From contig NC_088323.1 of NCBI RefSeq assembly GCF_910592395.1, positions 3,162,001 to 3,226,000 of the forward strand: a stretch of DNA of 64,000 nt, written 5' to 3'. This DNA is from Lineus longissimus (Eukaryota > Nemertea > Pilidiophora > Heteronemertea > Lineidae). A program made the translations under genes and the position numbers. The notes beneath the pieces were generated by a model that worked only from the letters and a program-made list of their open reading frames with translations, searched no databases and was not told where the DNA came from. Shown here piece by piece: positions 25,501-37,858 of the stretch (position 1 is the stretch's first letter; each line of letters starts with the position of its first letter).

Positions 25501-28500
25501 GCGCCGGTAAAATCACCGGAATTCACATATCGTAGTTTGATACGTCCGTGCGCAGGAAGCTGGTCTGGAAAGATTATATAATGATACGATATTTCTACAA
25601 AAAAAGGTTTGTGGGTTTGACTGACAAATGAATATGCAAAGTGATTTGAGACAACATAAACTGGTCCACAAAAACGATGCACTGTCCAATCGCTTCTGTC
25701 CACCTTCGGTATGTCGTAAACTTTATGCTATCAGATTGGTCCAGCTTCCGATGAGAGCAATTTGTGACGTTCGATGGGTTAAAAATCGTCTTTCAGTAGT
25801 TAATCTTGCCTATTCCATCCCACAGTGTTTAGAGAGTCACTAAAGAAGCATTAGGATCACGGCTAACTATCCAAATGACATTTCCATGAGCTGAGCCAAT
25901 GAGACTCTCATTAATCATCCGGACATAATGTGATCTCATTGATACACCAATCAGGTTGCATTAGTATTGTCTCACCACGACATCACTCGACCTCGGGATT
26001 TCAATAGAGTAAGGGTTGAGCTGCGTCTTCATTTCCTGTGTTAGACCTTGGGCAAACAACGTACATGTATTGTCAATGTGTACAAGTTTACGAATCACCA
26101 ACAGTGTGAATTCAATGTGTGTTGAATTTTGTGTCTTGGGGTGTAAGTTACAATGATAGGAGCTTTGACCTTGCTTAGCTCTTGGGCCCATGATGAATTC
26201 CGTCCACACATCTAATAAGATGGATGGGATGTTGCTGATCGATATGGGCTAATTATTGAGAAGTACTTTATAAGTACTAGTTCACTTACTTTAAAATGTG
26301 GTCCTCGACGCACCGTTATCGCGAAACCTCATTCATCACGAGCGTTGACGAACATATGATACGTTGGCAAACCTGTACGTTTTTATGTACGAATAAATAA
26401 ATATTATTTTGCAGATTTAGTTAGTTCTTGATACATCCGCCAGTCGAAAATTCATTTCTTCTGTTGTTACTTTATGTTCTCAACAGAACCGATGGCTTGG
26501 CGGACGTGTAACGAGAGTGGCAAATGGTTCAAAGACGATTGGACCAACTACACGAAATGTCTAATCTGCGTCTCGATGCCTGATGCCTGCATCGACCGGG
26601 TATGTATTAATACGCATTTACTTATTTGCCTTTGAACTTTGCAGAACCGTTGGCATGGCGGGCCTGTAACGAAAGCGGTAAATGGGTCAAAGATGACTGG
26701 ACCAATTATACGGTGTGTTTACACTATGCTATAAAGCACATGGGATTGGATGTGGAAGATACTAAAATTACAGGGGTACGTACAAACACTGCACCACATG
26801 ACGCACATCACTGGTTAAATTACTGATTCCTTTACAGCAGTTTACCGATTCGGTCGCAGCCTTCGAAAGGTGTTAATATTCATTCCGACAATACTCTCTG
26901 CTTTGACCTACATAAAGACTGTCCTGAAACTGCCAACGATAAGCCCCTTACCGAACAGAAGTTAGGTGTCAGTTAAACTCAGATGGATTAATCGCACCCT
27001 CAGCTCAATCTCCTGGACTCACCTTTTGTAACGGTTGCTAAATGATACTAGCAGAGTGTACTTTTGCTTCGGAGTAAATGCTAGCTATCTCTCAGAGGGA
27101 GATTGCATTCTGCTTTGACCTTCACAAAGACCAACAACTCGCTAAGCCTCTTGCTGATATCAAACAAGGTGTCAATTTACCCCTGAGATGTTTGCCAACT
27201 TATGTCATCGGGGAAGACAAGACCATGGCGCATCGATCAGGAAGTGACATGGGACTGGCGTGACTAATTGATTCAGGATTAGTTACTGATTTGGTTTTAT
27301 GCAAATGGTGACAGCCATCTAACACCGTTCGTGGAATGAGCAGCTCACTGGCTAAAAACTACCAGGTTCCACACAGCAGCCTATAACGTAGTAATAGTTA
27401 ACAGAGTAATCATCACGCCAGCGCTGTCTAAGGTTCGGTATATTCCTGTGGTTATTTGCTGCTTTACCACATATATCGTTCGTAAAAGTTGTTAATGCAT
27501 TACAAAAATATGATTTCACGGCAGCAAGCTCAATAATACAGGCAATGGCTATGGGCGGAACTTCATGTCCTGTTCAGTGAGTGGCACCCTTAGTACTGCA
27601 AGGGTGAACCATTTTCCCATATTCTCATTGTTTTTAACTAATAGTATAGTTATATCGACTCGGTTCCCCTTTGTTGCCATGACATAGTTTGTTTCGTCTT
27701 TTCAGGTAATAAGTCCGGAGGAGGAGTACAAACTCAACCTACAACGGACCATTGCGAACACCTATTTCTACATGTGCATAGTATCCCTCATATTTCTGCT
27801 GATCACGATGTTTTTATTTTGTTACTTCAAGTAAGTTGATTAATTTTCTGTCGGCATTATGTTTCGAATTCAAAAAAAGATACTCGTGGCGTGCACCGTC
27901 TTGTATTAAGGAGAAGAGAGAGAAAGTTAGACCAATTTAGAACTTAAAAAGTCCCTAATCACGCTGATAGTTTCAAGGTGGCCTGTTTGTCAAAAATAGG
28001 CGCTTGTTGGTTTATGGATGGAAGAAAACCAACTAAAAATACTGGAATAATCTCTTTTGGTTTCAACACCAGATTAAACTTCACTTTAGACGAGAACATC
28101 CTTTGAAACTGAATAGGAAAATTTGCAAACCTCCGTACAAAACGAGCAGCGTGCCCCTTATTTCTCAAGGGCGCCCTGGCTACCGTTTTCTGCACTACAT
28201 ATTAAATTTTGATGATTCTAATTCTTCCTCTTTTTTAGGTCATTGCAATGCACAAGAGTCACGATCCACAAGAACCTCGTTCTCTCGTTCATTCTTCGAT
28301 TCCTTGTTATTCTCATTATAACTGGTCCATTGATCTCGGGGAGCACATTTAAACTTGGTGTTTATGTGAGTACATGATATTTTGTTATATACTTCCTCCA
28401 GTGCTAAACTAGTGTACGTTAAGTGAATGCGCCCCACAGTTAATGCACAAAATGAGCAATAAAGTTGGCCGGGCCCTGTCAACAAAATGCAAGTAGTCTC

Positions 28501-31500
28501 GAAAGGGGTTCAGCGAAAAAGAGGCAAATCAAATTCAGATCCGTTTCAAAACTGACACTGACCTTCTGTTTCAGCCGTGGTTATGCCGAACCATTATATC
28601 CTCCGAGTACTACTTGCTACTGGCCAACGTCTTCTGGATGTTCGTGGAGGGATTCTTTCTACACAACCGAGTGGCAATAGCATTCTTCAACTCTGAAAAC
28701 TCTGCTGTTTTTTATGTTATTGGCTGGGGTAGGTACATCAGTAATAACAAAAATAACGGCACGCTTATATATTTTTGGTAATATATATATCTGTTTATTC
28801 CTCCTATATACATGTAGAAGATTACCAAAAAAAAAAAAAAAAAAAAAAATTGCACTGTTTGATACAACATATATAATTTCAAAGACAAACATCTCGCATG
28901 ATTGCCTATATGGTGCGTTCAGTCATGTCGTCACATGTACAGGTATACTAGTCATAATTACGTACTGTACATGTATTATGCGATGAAATAGCATGAACAA
29001 AATGAAGTACACTACTCACGGACTTAAAGAGGTTGTTGAGGTTTTGAAAGAAAAAAATTCTGGGTTGGTGGCAAACCTGCGATATTCTTCAAAACCTTTC
29101 GCTAAAGAACTTAAACGGGATGCAAATTTATGTTGACCGAAATACTGTTAGGGGCCTAAGTGTTCATCAGCTCAAAAACTTCTATTTCTGCCAGTGCATC
29201 TCTGGTTGTCTATGATGGCCGTGACATTTTGGTGTCCTAATCTTTGATTTTAGTGATTCCGGCGGCTTTTGTGATCCCCTGGTTCGTGATAAACGTGTTC
29301 AAGGAAAGCAGTCTGTGTTGGACCGGGGCGACTTCCAAACATTGGAATCTGCTCCTTATTCTACCAGTTGGCATTGCCTTAGGGGTAAGCACAACTTCAG
29401 CTGGCATTTTTCCTGAAGAAGGTTTTTAAGTACATATCGCTGGATGCATTTTTTTGTCGATTTATTAGTTCATCATACATTGTGCTTTACATTTACATTT
29501 GTATTTTTATTATGACAAAAAACATATTTAATATACACAGATGAATTTAGCCAGGGCTAAGGTCCCCGAGGGGACAATAGCAGCCCTGGCTGTACAGTTT
29601 GGTACATACACATATTCTATATTTTAGCAACAAGGCAAAATAAAAAAAAAAAAAAAAAAAAAAAAACACACTGTGCTTTACGTAGGGTAATGGCCCCAAT
29701 AATGCATCGTCCGGATGATATCCGACTTACGCACTTATCGAATATTCCTTAACTATAATGAAAGTTGCTGGTCCGATTCAAACCGACTTAGGCGAGTTAT
29801 ACTTCATATTCTTCTCAGTTTCGACAAGTAATTAAAGCTTTTCTTACAGATCAATTTGCTACTCCTCATCAATATAGTCAGAATTATAGTAACAAAGTTA
29901 CGGGCGAGTAATACAATGGAAACAGCTCAAATACGGTAAGCTATTGTCATGTCGAAACTTGTATCCATGGTAATATGTTAACGTACTCTTGGATACCTTC
30001 AGAAAACTCAATAACAATTATGCATGGTAGTTTTCCAGCGTTTTCTGCCTCGTCGTGAAATTATTCGTAATCATTTTCTGAAAAATTACGGGCGCTGACA
30101 GTTACATCTGAAGTTTACCCAGATTTAAGTCGAATATGACGTTAATGGAAGGAAGAACTTCCGTGTGATTACTGTTTATCAAGTGCGTAGTCAAAAATTC
30201 CGATTCGACTTCATAGCCTCGCTCGATGGACATTTTGTTTAATTTGTTTTTCCAGAAAAGCAGTGCGAGCTACTGTCGTCCTATTCCCATTGCTAGGCAT
30301 CACCAATATGGCCTTCTTCTTTGACCCTGGGGAGGACCCAACGTTAAAAAAGATATACAGGATCACATATGCAGTCATGCAGCCTTCCCAGGTAAGCAAA
30401 AACTAGAGTTTGATTCTTCTAAAGCCTCTTTCCACCGTGGTCACCGCCATGAAAAAACTTTGTTTGGCACCGGTAATTAGAAACTACCCGCTCCAACAAC
30501 GTGATTTGCACATTACGTCTCTCATACCCTTCGGCCTTCAGCATCGGCTGAAAACCTAGCTTCTCAGCTATTCTATTGCAGTGCATGATATTTGTGAAAA
30601 ACAAATTTCAAACCATTTTTATTCTAGGGTATCTTAGTGAGTTTCGTCTACTGCTTCTTGAACGGAGAGGTCCAGACAGCGATTAAGAGGTGGTGGCAGA
30701 GGCGGCGCCTGCGTACTGTCGGAGGAAGTAGAAACCGCCGGAGATCCTCCAGGACTTCCTCACTGTTCCTTAGCCAAACTGAGGTACTTTTTATGGTCGC
30801 TATTCGTCGAAATGTGCTTAAGAATAGACGGGGCCCTCCCCACTTCGAGGAGGGGACAGGTGCTGCCAAGAATGGGGTGAAGGTCAATTCACCTAAGGTA
30901 AAAGTTGAACCTTCGGTGAGGTTTGAACTGGAACCGATTGAGTGTTCTGCTCTGAAGGAGGAGAAAAGACTGAATGGCGATAATGAACAGGCTCCTGGCG
31001 ACGAGGTTAACAATATCGCGCCTGTGAAATCAAAATGTTAGATTTAGAAGTGTTGCTTTAAATACTTTAGTGTCCCTTCGTTCTGGATGGCAACACTGTT
31101 GTTTTGCGATTTTTCATTACGGACCTACGCTCCATCTCTAATCCAATGTTACAACATCGAAGACTCGAATGTGTCTGTTATATGTTTGATAGGAGGCTGT
31201 TACAATAGGCTGAGATTTTAAGGGATACATATATTTTCGTGGCTGATGAAAACCAGCATAATAATGGCGCAACAATTCATTTTTATGCTTAAACTGTGAT
31301 CGAGTTCGGATAAAACTCAAAGGTGCTGGGCAAAAAGAAACTAAGATGATAACGTCGGTCCTTGTTTCTTGCGGACAACTCACATACTATTTTTATCGCA
31401 AACTGCATTTGTTAAGAGTAGGCATATACGTCATAGATTTATTTCACATTCCTGCACTAACATGTCACATAATACATCAACTGGGAACCCATCGTGTGTG

Positions 31501-32205
31501 CATGAATCAAATTTCAATTCCTGAAACCAAAGAATCATTCAGTTACAGCAACACACATCATAGTGCACGTGGGGCAGGTGAAGTTACATCAAAATGAACC
31601 ACTAGAAACACAACGAATAACTCAGACTAATCACCCTAAGAGATAGTGTACTTAGCGTTGAGGTTCTAAGCTGATCCCATTGATGGATAAACTGCTTGAG
31701 GAACAATCTCAAAATGCCGTGAAGCCATAAAAGATACCATTCCTCACTCTCTAGACCAACTACCCCATCCATAAAACGAACGATTGGTAAATGTTTGGCT
31801 TCATCGTTTTATTGCAGAATATAAGGTAATACTACAATACTCATGAAACACTCCGAGTGGTTACCCGAACCCCGTCTCCTGTTGAAGTCATTTTGTCTTT
31901 TCTTGCTTCAAGGTACTCTGTATTGGCACCGGTGGTATTGGTCCTTAATTAAGACAAATTAAGTGACTGTGTGTGTATTTTGCTTTCTTAAGTACTGAGT
32001 TGTTCTTAGTGCGATTGAGAAAAACCGTCCAGAAGTTTTGAGGATTCGTTGTGAGGCTAATGTTACAATACAGCACTAAACCCGACCTAATCACTTTCTC
32101 TTATTTACCACTTAATTCTACCAGAACACCAGCGCTCGAAACTCGCGATCGTCAGCAGCAACGACCCCCGTAACCCCTATGACCCCTCTAACGCCTGTTT
32201 ATTAG
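22503..32205 (+). CDS. Class B (secretin-family) GPCR, PDF receptor-like
   Basis: Seven-helix peptide-hormone receptor of the plasma membrane, probably Gs-coupled like PDF/calcitonin-type receptors. Exons: 22503-22773, 24877-24990, then 26487-26599 or 26645-26775, 27706-27830, 28239-28365, 28575-28728, 29254-29384, 29850-29935, 30256-30391, 30628-30783, 32125-32205. All phases match, giving 503 aa with the second alternative exon. Exon 1 has a signal-like [14 protein letters not shown]; the Met at 22,524 may be the true start. The hormone domain shows [26 protein letters not shown] and a final C. TM1-TM7 are one per exon or nearly so; TM3 has [14 protein letters not shown]2 the LCW cysteine, TM6 [19 protein letters not shown]7 end [14 protein letters not shown]...LLGITN is what suggests the PDF receptor subgroup; the class is certain, the ligand is inference. 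A poly-A signal follows at 32,490. Reading on past 30,783 gives another C-terminus ending at 31,041. Confidence 0.9.
25048..25172 (+). repeat. Paired C13 and C14 tracts in GPCR intron
   Basis: Runs of 13 C (25,048-25,060) and 14 C (25,159-25,172) lie about 100 bp apart just after the second coding exon of the class B GPCR. The first is followed by a short CA repeat. Confidence 0.85.
26487..26599 (+). other. Class B GPCR exon 3a (alternative hormone-domain exon)
   Basis: Encodes the fifth and sixth hormone-domain cysteines: [25 protein letters not shown], then a tail [13 protein letters not shown]. It has a cag acceptor at 26,486 and a gtatgt donor at 26,600. It starts in phase 1 and ends in phase 0, exactly as exon 3b does. 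It carries an additional cysteine pair in the tail that 3b lacks. Confidence 0.88.
26645..26775 (+). other. Class B GPCR exon 3b (alternative hormone-domain exon)
   Basis: Near-duplicate of exon 3a. [14 protein letters not shown] and [11 protein letters not shown] differ from 3a at 4 of 25 residues, and the tail ([18 protein letters not shown]) is unrelated and longer. The acceptor is at 26,644 and the gtacgt donor at 26,776. It starts in phase 1 and ends in phase 0. Only 45 bp separate it from exon 3a. Confidence 0.88.
26897..27180 (+). repeat. Diverged two-copy repeat in GPCR intron
   Basis: TGCTTTGACCTACATAAAGAC at 26,899 recurs as TGCTTTGACCTTCACAAAGAC at 27,111, an offset of 212 bp. Both are followed by related AAGCCCCTTACC/AAGCCTCTTGCT and AGGTGTCA blocks over about 75 bp. 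In one frame both copies read CFDLHKD, but neither has a convincing exon context. The repeat sits directly downstream of the duplicated exon pair, so it may reflect the same history of local duplication. Confidence 0.65.
28828..28849 (+). repeat. A22 homopolymer tract
   Basis: Twenty-two A residues in the intron after the TM3 exon of the class B GPCR. It could be the tail of an old retroposon, but I see no flanking direct repeat. Confidence 0.85.
29491..29668 (+). mobile_element. Short poly-A retroposon with hairpin and target duplication
   Basis: About 178 bp inserted in the intron after the TM4 exon. It is flanked by a 13-bp direct repeat, CATTGTGCTTTAC at 29,478-29,490 and CACTGTGCTTTAC at 29,669-29,681. 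It ends in a run of 25 A residues (29,642-29,666). Its middle folds as a hairpin: AGCCAGGGCT...GGTCCCC pairs with GGGGAC...AGCCCTGGCT. The poly-A tail plus target duplication is the signature of LINE-mediated retroposition. No coding capacity or obvious pol III boxes were seen. Confidence 0.8.
30784..31041 (+). other. Alternative read-through C-terminal exon extension
   Basis: If the gtactt donor at 30,784 is not used, the last TM exon stays open for 85 more codons to a stop at 31,039-31,041. The added tail is basic then acidic ([18 protein letters not shown], later [15 protein letters not shown]) and ends in SKC. Its length and composition fit a real cytoplasmic tail. It competes with splicing to the exon at 32,125. 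Confidence 0.55.
32125..32205 (+). other. Alternative terminal coding exon of the class B GPCR
   Basis: A pyrimidine-rich acceptor ends at 32,124. The exon then encodes 26 residues ([26 protein letters not shown]) to a TAG at 32,203-32,205, in frame with the phase-0 donor at 30,783. The joined tail, SLFLSQTE then [10 protein letters not shown], is Ser/Thr-rich as expected for a receptor tail that can be phosphorylated. An AATAAA lies 285 bp after the stop. Confidence 0.7.
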
Positions 32206-32489
32206 AGGGAAGAGGGCGAACATTATAGTAAGATGATGATGTCTATTTGAGAGACCTTTCAGGGTGTTGGCCAAAGGCGTTCTTTTCAATTTTAAGGGCG
32301 GTTATGAGCAGGAGCCAGATGAACCAGGTCACTGAAATGTGTATCTACTATCTCACAGTACATCGACACCACTCGCAATTTGTGAGAGATTGCTTATCAC
32401 TAGGTCCAACGTGACGCAATAACCTAACTTTCCAGTGACACCGAGATCACTGTTTTAGCTACTGCCTCTACAATGTAGTCCTAGTGTTA

Positions 32490-32495
32490 AATAAA
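32490..32495 (+). promoter_or_regulatory. Poly-A signal AATAAA
   Basis: Canonical hexamer 285 bp downstream of the stop of the terminal class B GPCR exon at 32,125-32,205. It supports that exon being the 3' end of the transcript. Confidence 0.6.
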
Positions 32496-32505
32496 GTATA
32501 TTTTT

Positions 32506-35500
32506 GAATTGAGTTCATCGCAGCCTTTGCACTCCACGGCGTGGTTGTTATGCACAGTGATGCATGTAAGCAATTGGTAAATGGCGAACCATGAAAAAAA
32601 TGCTAAAATATTCACTGCGCTGGCGCCAAAATCCTGAAGGTCTGTAAAGTCATGTCTCTTTTTGTGTCTTCAAGTTGAATAGTCTATGCATGTACACTTT
32701 CTGTCTGTATACATCCTATGGAGGTGTAGAGTACATTCGATATGAAGTCTGACCACCGCCATGTTGCTTTTCACGCCCTCAGTGACTAACTCGTTTACTA
32801 TTATTGAATGTGCCTTCTGTAGCTGGTTTTGGCATGCTCAGTTTCAATGAGTATAGCGAGGATGACATTAGGTTTTTAAAAAAGCAATCTTCACTACTTG
32901 TTCCGTCTTAAGTAAGGGATTATAGCCTAAAACGGTGTAGGTTATCATTCTTGACCTTTCCGTATTGAATTTAAATTGATTATGTTCGTGACCATGTAAC
33001 ATTTCTTAATTATTACACATTGGGATCGCATTCCACAATGTTTTGCTGACAAAACTTGAACGTCCAGGCCCTGAAGTTAGCGATTACAGCTCTACCAAGG
33101 AATCCATTTGTGTTATTGACACTATGATGTATATCACGAATGCCTCAACGGTGATTTGGAGATTTTAGTAATTTTCTTGAAAAAGACGTTTCATGAAGTT
33201 CAATTTCCTAACTGATAAAAAATGCATGCATGTATGCATGCATAGACTCAGAGGTAATGTGCAGCGTTTCGTAATTCACCCATATAGTCATAGCTATTTG
33301 GGTCACAACGAAAATGTGTGTAGGCATAGGTGCATGTAGGACGGGGATATGAACGACGCCCATTCGATGGAGGAATCTTTGAAATTAACCGGGGAAAGGC
33401 CATGAGCTGAAATTCATTAAAAACCCATTAAATGCCCTTTAATAAACAATCCCTATCTCTGGAAATCCTGGTTACGTCTATGCCATGTATGTTTAATTAC
33501 ATCTAAAGTAAAAGTGGCCTTATATATTACTCGGGGCAAGATTAACTTTATTTGTTAATTTATTGTACTAATTGTTGAATATTGTTTGTTGTTGGTTGGT
33601 AAATATTGATAGATTCGAGTCTTGAATAGACAATTGCTGATGTATATACGATTTAGCATAATCATCGATTTAAATGTGATAAGACATCTCTCTAGATAGT
33701 GCAATTGCTCATAGGTATCAGACTCAAACTGAAATATTGTGGCTATCAAGAATATAAGCAGCGCTTTTAGAATATGGAAATCACGATGTGCTCTCCGAAC
33801 TGTGGTCAGCTTATTATGGTGTTTTTTCACTTTAACATGTGAAGGGATTAGACCTAAGCAAATTTAACCTTGAAGGTGAAGTCGGGGTGCGAGTCAGAAG
33901 GGAGAGCATCTTAGCTGCCTGTTTCAAGCGTTTTATCAATGTGTAGTGTAGTAAGTTATTCTATTGAAATATAGTTGATATTTTAAAAAATTGTAGCTTT
34001 TTTATGATTTCAATGACCAACAGAACCGACTCGCGTAAATGTAGAGTGCAATGAAAACCCTACCAATGTGAGCAATGATATATCCCTCGCTAATTTGCAA
34101 TGAACCAGTCGACTGTTCAACATATTGATGTATTCTGTGCGCGGCAGAATATTTACAACAGAAATGATAAATAAATCAACTCTGCAAATCGAATACAAAC
34201 TCTATTTTGGTTCATCACAACACAACTAAATTATAAAACAAACCATTCATTATTATCTTATGTTTTTATTCTCGTCGCAGCATACACTCACAATGCATTT
34301 TTTATGGCTATGGTATAATATTCTGTTGTGGCCTACACGTTTACCATTTATGTTATGCAACATTGCCTACATGTATTATGTTTTACAAAATTTAAAATAA
34401 AATTTTCACGCTTTAAATATGTGAAATCAAATAATTCTGCACTTATTGTTATGCGTTTCGTTCAGCGTGTATTTCTTTTCTGCGATATGTCGCCGCATTG
34501 TGCACGCAATATGCTTGCGTCATCAAAGCTTGCTGGTCACGTGGTGTCTTAATTGTCGTTTCAGAACCAGCTCGTTCTGCCTCAAATCACCGTCACACCC
34601 CTGTAAGTTTGTTTTCTATTTTGATCACTGTCGCTCTATGTACCGTCTGAGACAATAGAAATAACTCCTTCTTATCAATCAAATGAGATACTGCTTTAAA
34701 CTCCCCACGCTTATAAATGTTCGTCAATAGCCTGGTCAACAACAGAAATGTTCTTAAACAAAAGTGCTTTTTGAAACAGTTTTCAAGATATTCATTCTTT
34801 TGGCATAGACTGTATGATGAATTATCAGGGCTCTTACAACCGATGGCCAAAGATGTTTTTTAAGTTTTGAATATAAAAAGTTGCTGCACCTCGCGTCATT
34901 GGAATGTCTCCTTTGTCTTCTATGTTAGTCTTGTCCTGACCTGTCTGTATATAGATCAACCTCCTGATAGCTGCTCTCTGCTTTTGCTAGTGATGCCTTC
35001 TGCTGTAAACTGCCAGTTTTACGGGCATTTTATTTTCGCAGATTTTACGAACAATCTCGATTCGCAAAAATGTTACTATTTTTGGTTGGACGGGCGAAAA
35101 GTGAAATAAAATATTGTTCAGCAAAAATAAGAACTGTGAAAATTTGATTTTTTCCGGATATTTTCATAACTCGCCATAATGAAATGGCGCAAACATTTTG
35201 TGGTTCACGGTATTGGGCAACGTCCACCTGACCATTAGCTCGCAGTTTGTTTACATCATGTAGTCTTCTTACACTCAGTTCTGTGTTTTAGATGATGAGA
35301 TGTCACAGTTGCTGCAGAAAGTGATCGACGCTTTTCATGTTGTGTTTTGTTTGACGGAACCCTGTCGCTTTACATGACGCAGTACATGTATGTCCTTTTT
35401 ATTTTCATTTTGCTAATTTGCGAGTATGATCTCTTCACACGGTGTCAAAACTATCAACTACACGCTTCTCGAGATACCTTAAAATCTAATTTCTAACATC

Positions 35501-37858
35501 TTTCATCGATGGAAACATTAAGATGAATACCAATCTGAATACTACATCAACTTGTAAGGATGATTTTTGTCTACCTACCTCTCTGTTGGAAAGAATCAGT
35601 ATACAATTTGAGCAGTTTTGATTGTTTAGATTTTTCCACGCTTTGGATCTCTCTCGTAATATATTAAAGAGAACGATATCGGAGGAATATATATATAATA
35701 TATTAGATGACCGAAGTCAACTTCGTATTCACGTCTTTATAAAATGATAGCATGAGCACAAAAAGCCTTTTGAACGCCGATAATTTTGTCTTTGTTTTCG
35801 CTAACAGCTGACTAAAGGCAAATTTCTTCCAAAAGAAGAAGAAATCATCTTTCACAAGCAAATCACGGCGGCGGACAATAGGATCGAGTGACTGTAACCA
35901 ACCTACGTTTTCCATAACCAACAAACAAAAGGAGCCAATAACAATTATAGAGGAAAATATCAACCAAGTTCTTCAAAATGGTGTGTCTTGTCAACAAGCT
36001 ATTAGAGCCCCGCTAGCAAAAGAGGAAAATTTCGATCTGATTTAAGATTATTGAGTTTTCTGCTGACATGTTCCCGTCATGCTCCTGGCACAGTCTATCA
36101 ACGAAGTGACAAATATGCACCTCAACGATGTATGAGAACATGTCTGGTTGGAAGATGTGTTGGCCGGCACTCACTCACACAATGTATGTGGATAAATTGA
36201 TAATAAAACTAACATTGCTGTGAATAGTCATTCATAGAAAAAGTGTACGCATCGATGGTATTACGACAAGTCAAATTTAATATTTTCAAGAAAATAAGTA
36301 ACGGCGTGTAGCGTTTTTGTTAGTTGGTATATTAAACGTCGAAATACCTTTCGATCTTACTGCGACAAGAGGATCAGACCTGAGATATACTTTTTTCCGT
36401 GTTCTTGTTTCATTGGATGGGATTTCTCTGTAGTCATTGAAAGTACATCGAGTTTCTCACGAAGTGTCAGGGTGCCGGTTTGAAAAAAGGAACAACGTGA
36501 TACCGCATATATTGAACATGACACGACTCCTGAGCTGAAACGTAGATTCACATAATCATCTTAGCGTTAACCTATATTCAAGTCTGACTATTTAAATAGA
36601 GTATTAATCGTATTTTTGTCAAATGTATGAAACATTTTATGTTATTTTTCAAATAAAGCAATTTAAATTATACTTGCCTGACGAGATATTCATTCTTTTA
36701 AATATAGGGTCCGAAATCCGTTTTCCTTCTCCATACATGCTACCTTTTTTATACTAGTTTGACGACAAACCTCATACGGCAGAACCTTAAACGCTATCAA
36801 CGAAATGACACAAGAGCACAAGCTATCGTAGACGACGGTATCTAAGGTATGGTCGCATAATTACCTAGTTTAGATGATCATCACAAAACACATGGCTTGG
36901 ACGATATGGATGGACTGGACCCAAGTTGAGAGAACTCACCAGGACAGAGGAAGTGGGAAAAAATCTTGTTGGCGGCCTATATTGATAATAAACAATACGT
37001 AACGCAGCTAATGCTAATATAGTAAGTAACAGGAGTAACGCATAACAAAATAGTGCAGTTTATTAACATTTTATTTACAGACGTATCACAATTATTGCAG
37101 GGCATGTTATCACAGATTGCTAGCTTGTCTAAACATCTACTTAAATAGGTCACGGGATAGCCATGTGGCTATCTGATACAGTTCCTACGCGTTTTCAGTG
37201 AAAGCATTGAAAATAATTTTCTTTGAATCAAAAGGGACTGATGAGGAAAGTCTGCTGTATCTGATGATAAAAAGATATCATTACAACAGAACTGATGCAA
37301 CTAATATTTTCCATTCTACTGGTACTTGGTCTAAGACATTGGACGGACAGGAGATTATGGTCCGTCAGGGAAACATATTTCTTATGACTTTAATAACGTT
37401 TATTGTTACAGACATTCATACAACGGTGGCAGTAAAAAAACAAGTGCATGTGTGGTGTCTAATGTTTTGAGAACCGACTTAATATTATTTCGAAGTAAGT
37501 GCTGAACGAAATCAAATTTGTGAAAAATTACTAAACATGCTAAACTGATATACAATGTACATGTACATAATAAACAGTAATTACCAATTAGCTCCTGATG
37601 ATTGTTTATCGAATGTACAAATTGTTACAAATAGTGCTCGACAATGACAGTCAACTGTTTCCTGTTGATATGAGTTTGAACGACAGCACGAAGACGTATG
37701 CTCAGTGACTGCTGCATAATTGTTTCCAATATTCAAATGTTTTCAGCAGCCATTTAGCGATACAATATGCCTGATTCTGCTTGAAGTTGTCAACGGCGCA
37801 GGCTTAGCCTTTACGACCAGTCTAACAGTGTCGCCCTCTTACGGTGACTACGGCAGCA
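32506..37858. other. Intergenic, no gene seen
   Basis: 5.3 kb between the class B GPCR and the convergent minus-strand gene. It contains a short GCATGCATGTATGCATGCAT-like run near 33,222 and an AT dinucleotide tract near 35,688. A 38-bp stretch at 34,565-34,602 is flanked by AG and GTAAGT but has no partner exons. TTTATT hexamers at 37,059 and 37,399 could be minus-strand poly-A signals for the gene at 37,859. Confidence 0.5.

Noticed and set aside
30648-31013. 121-codon minus-strand ORF opposite the class B GPCR tail
   Set aside because: Antisense shadow of the coding exon.
34565-34602. 38-bp stretch between an AG and GTAAGT
   Set aside because: Good splice-like flanks but no partner exons within reach; likely coincidence.
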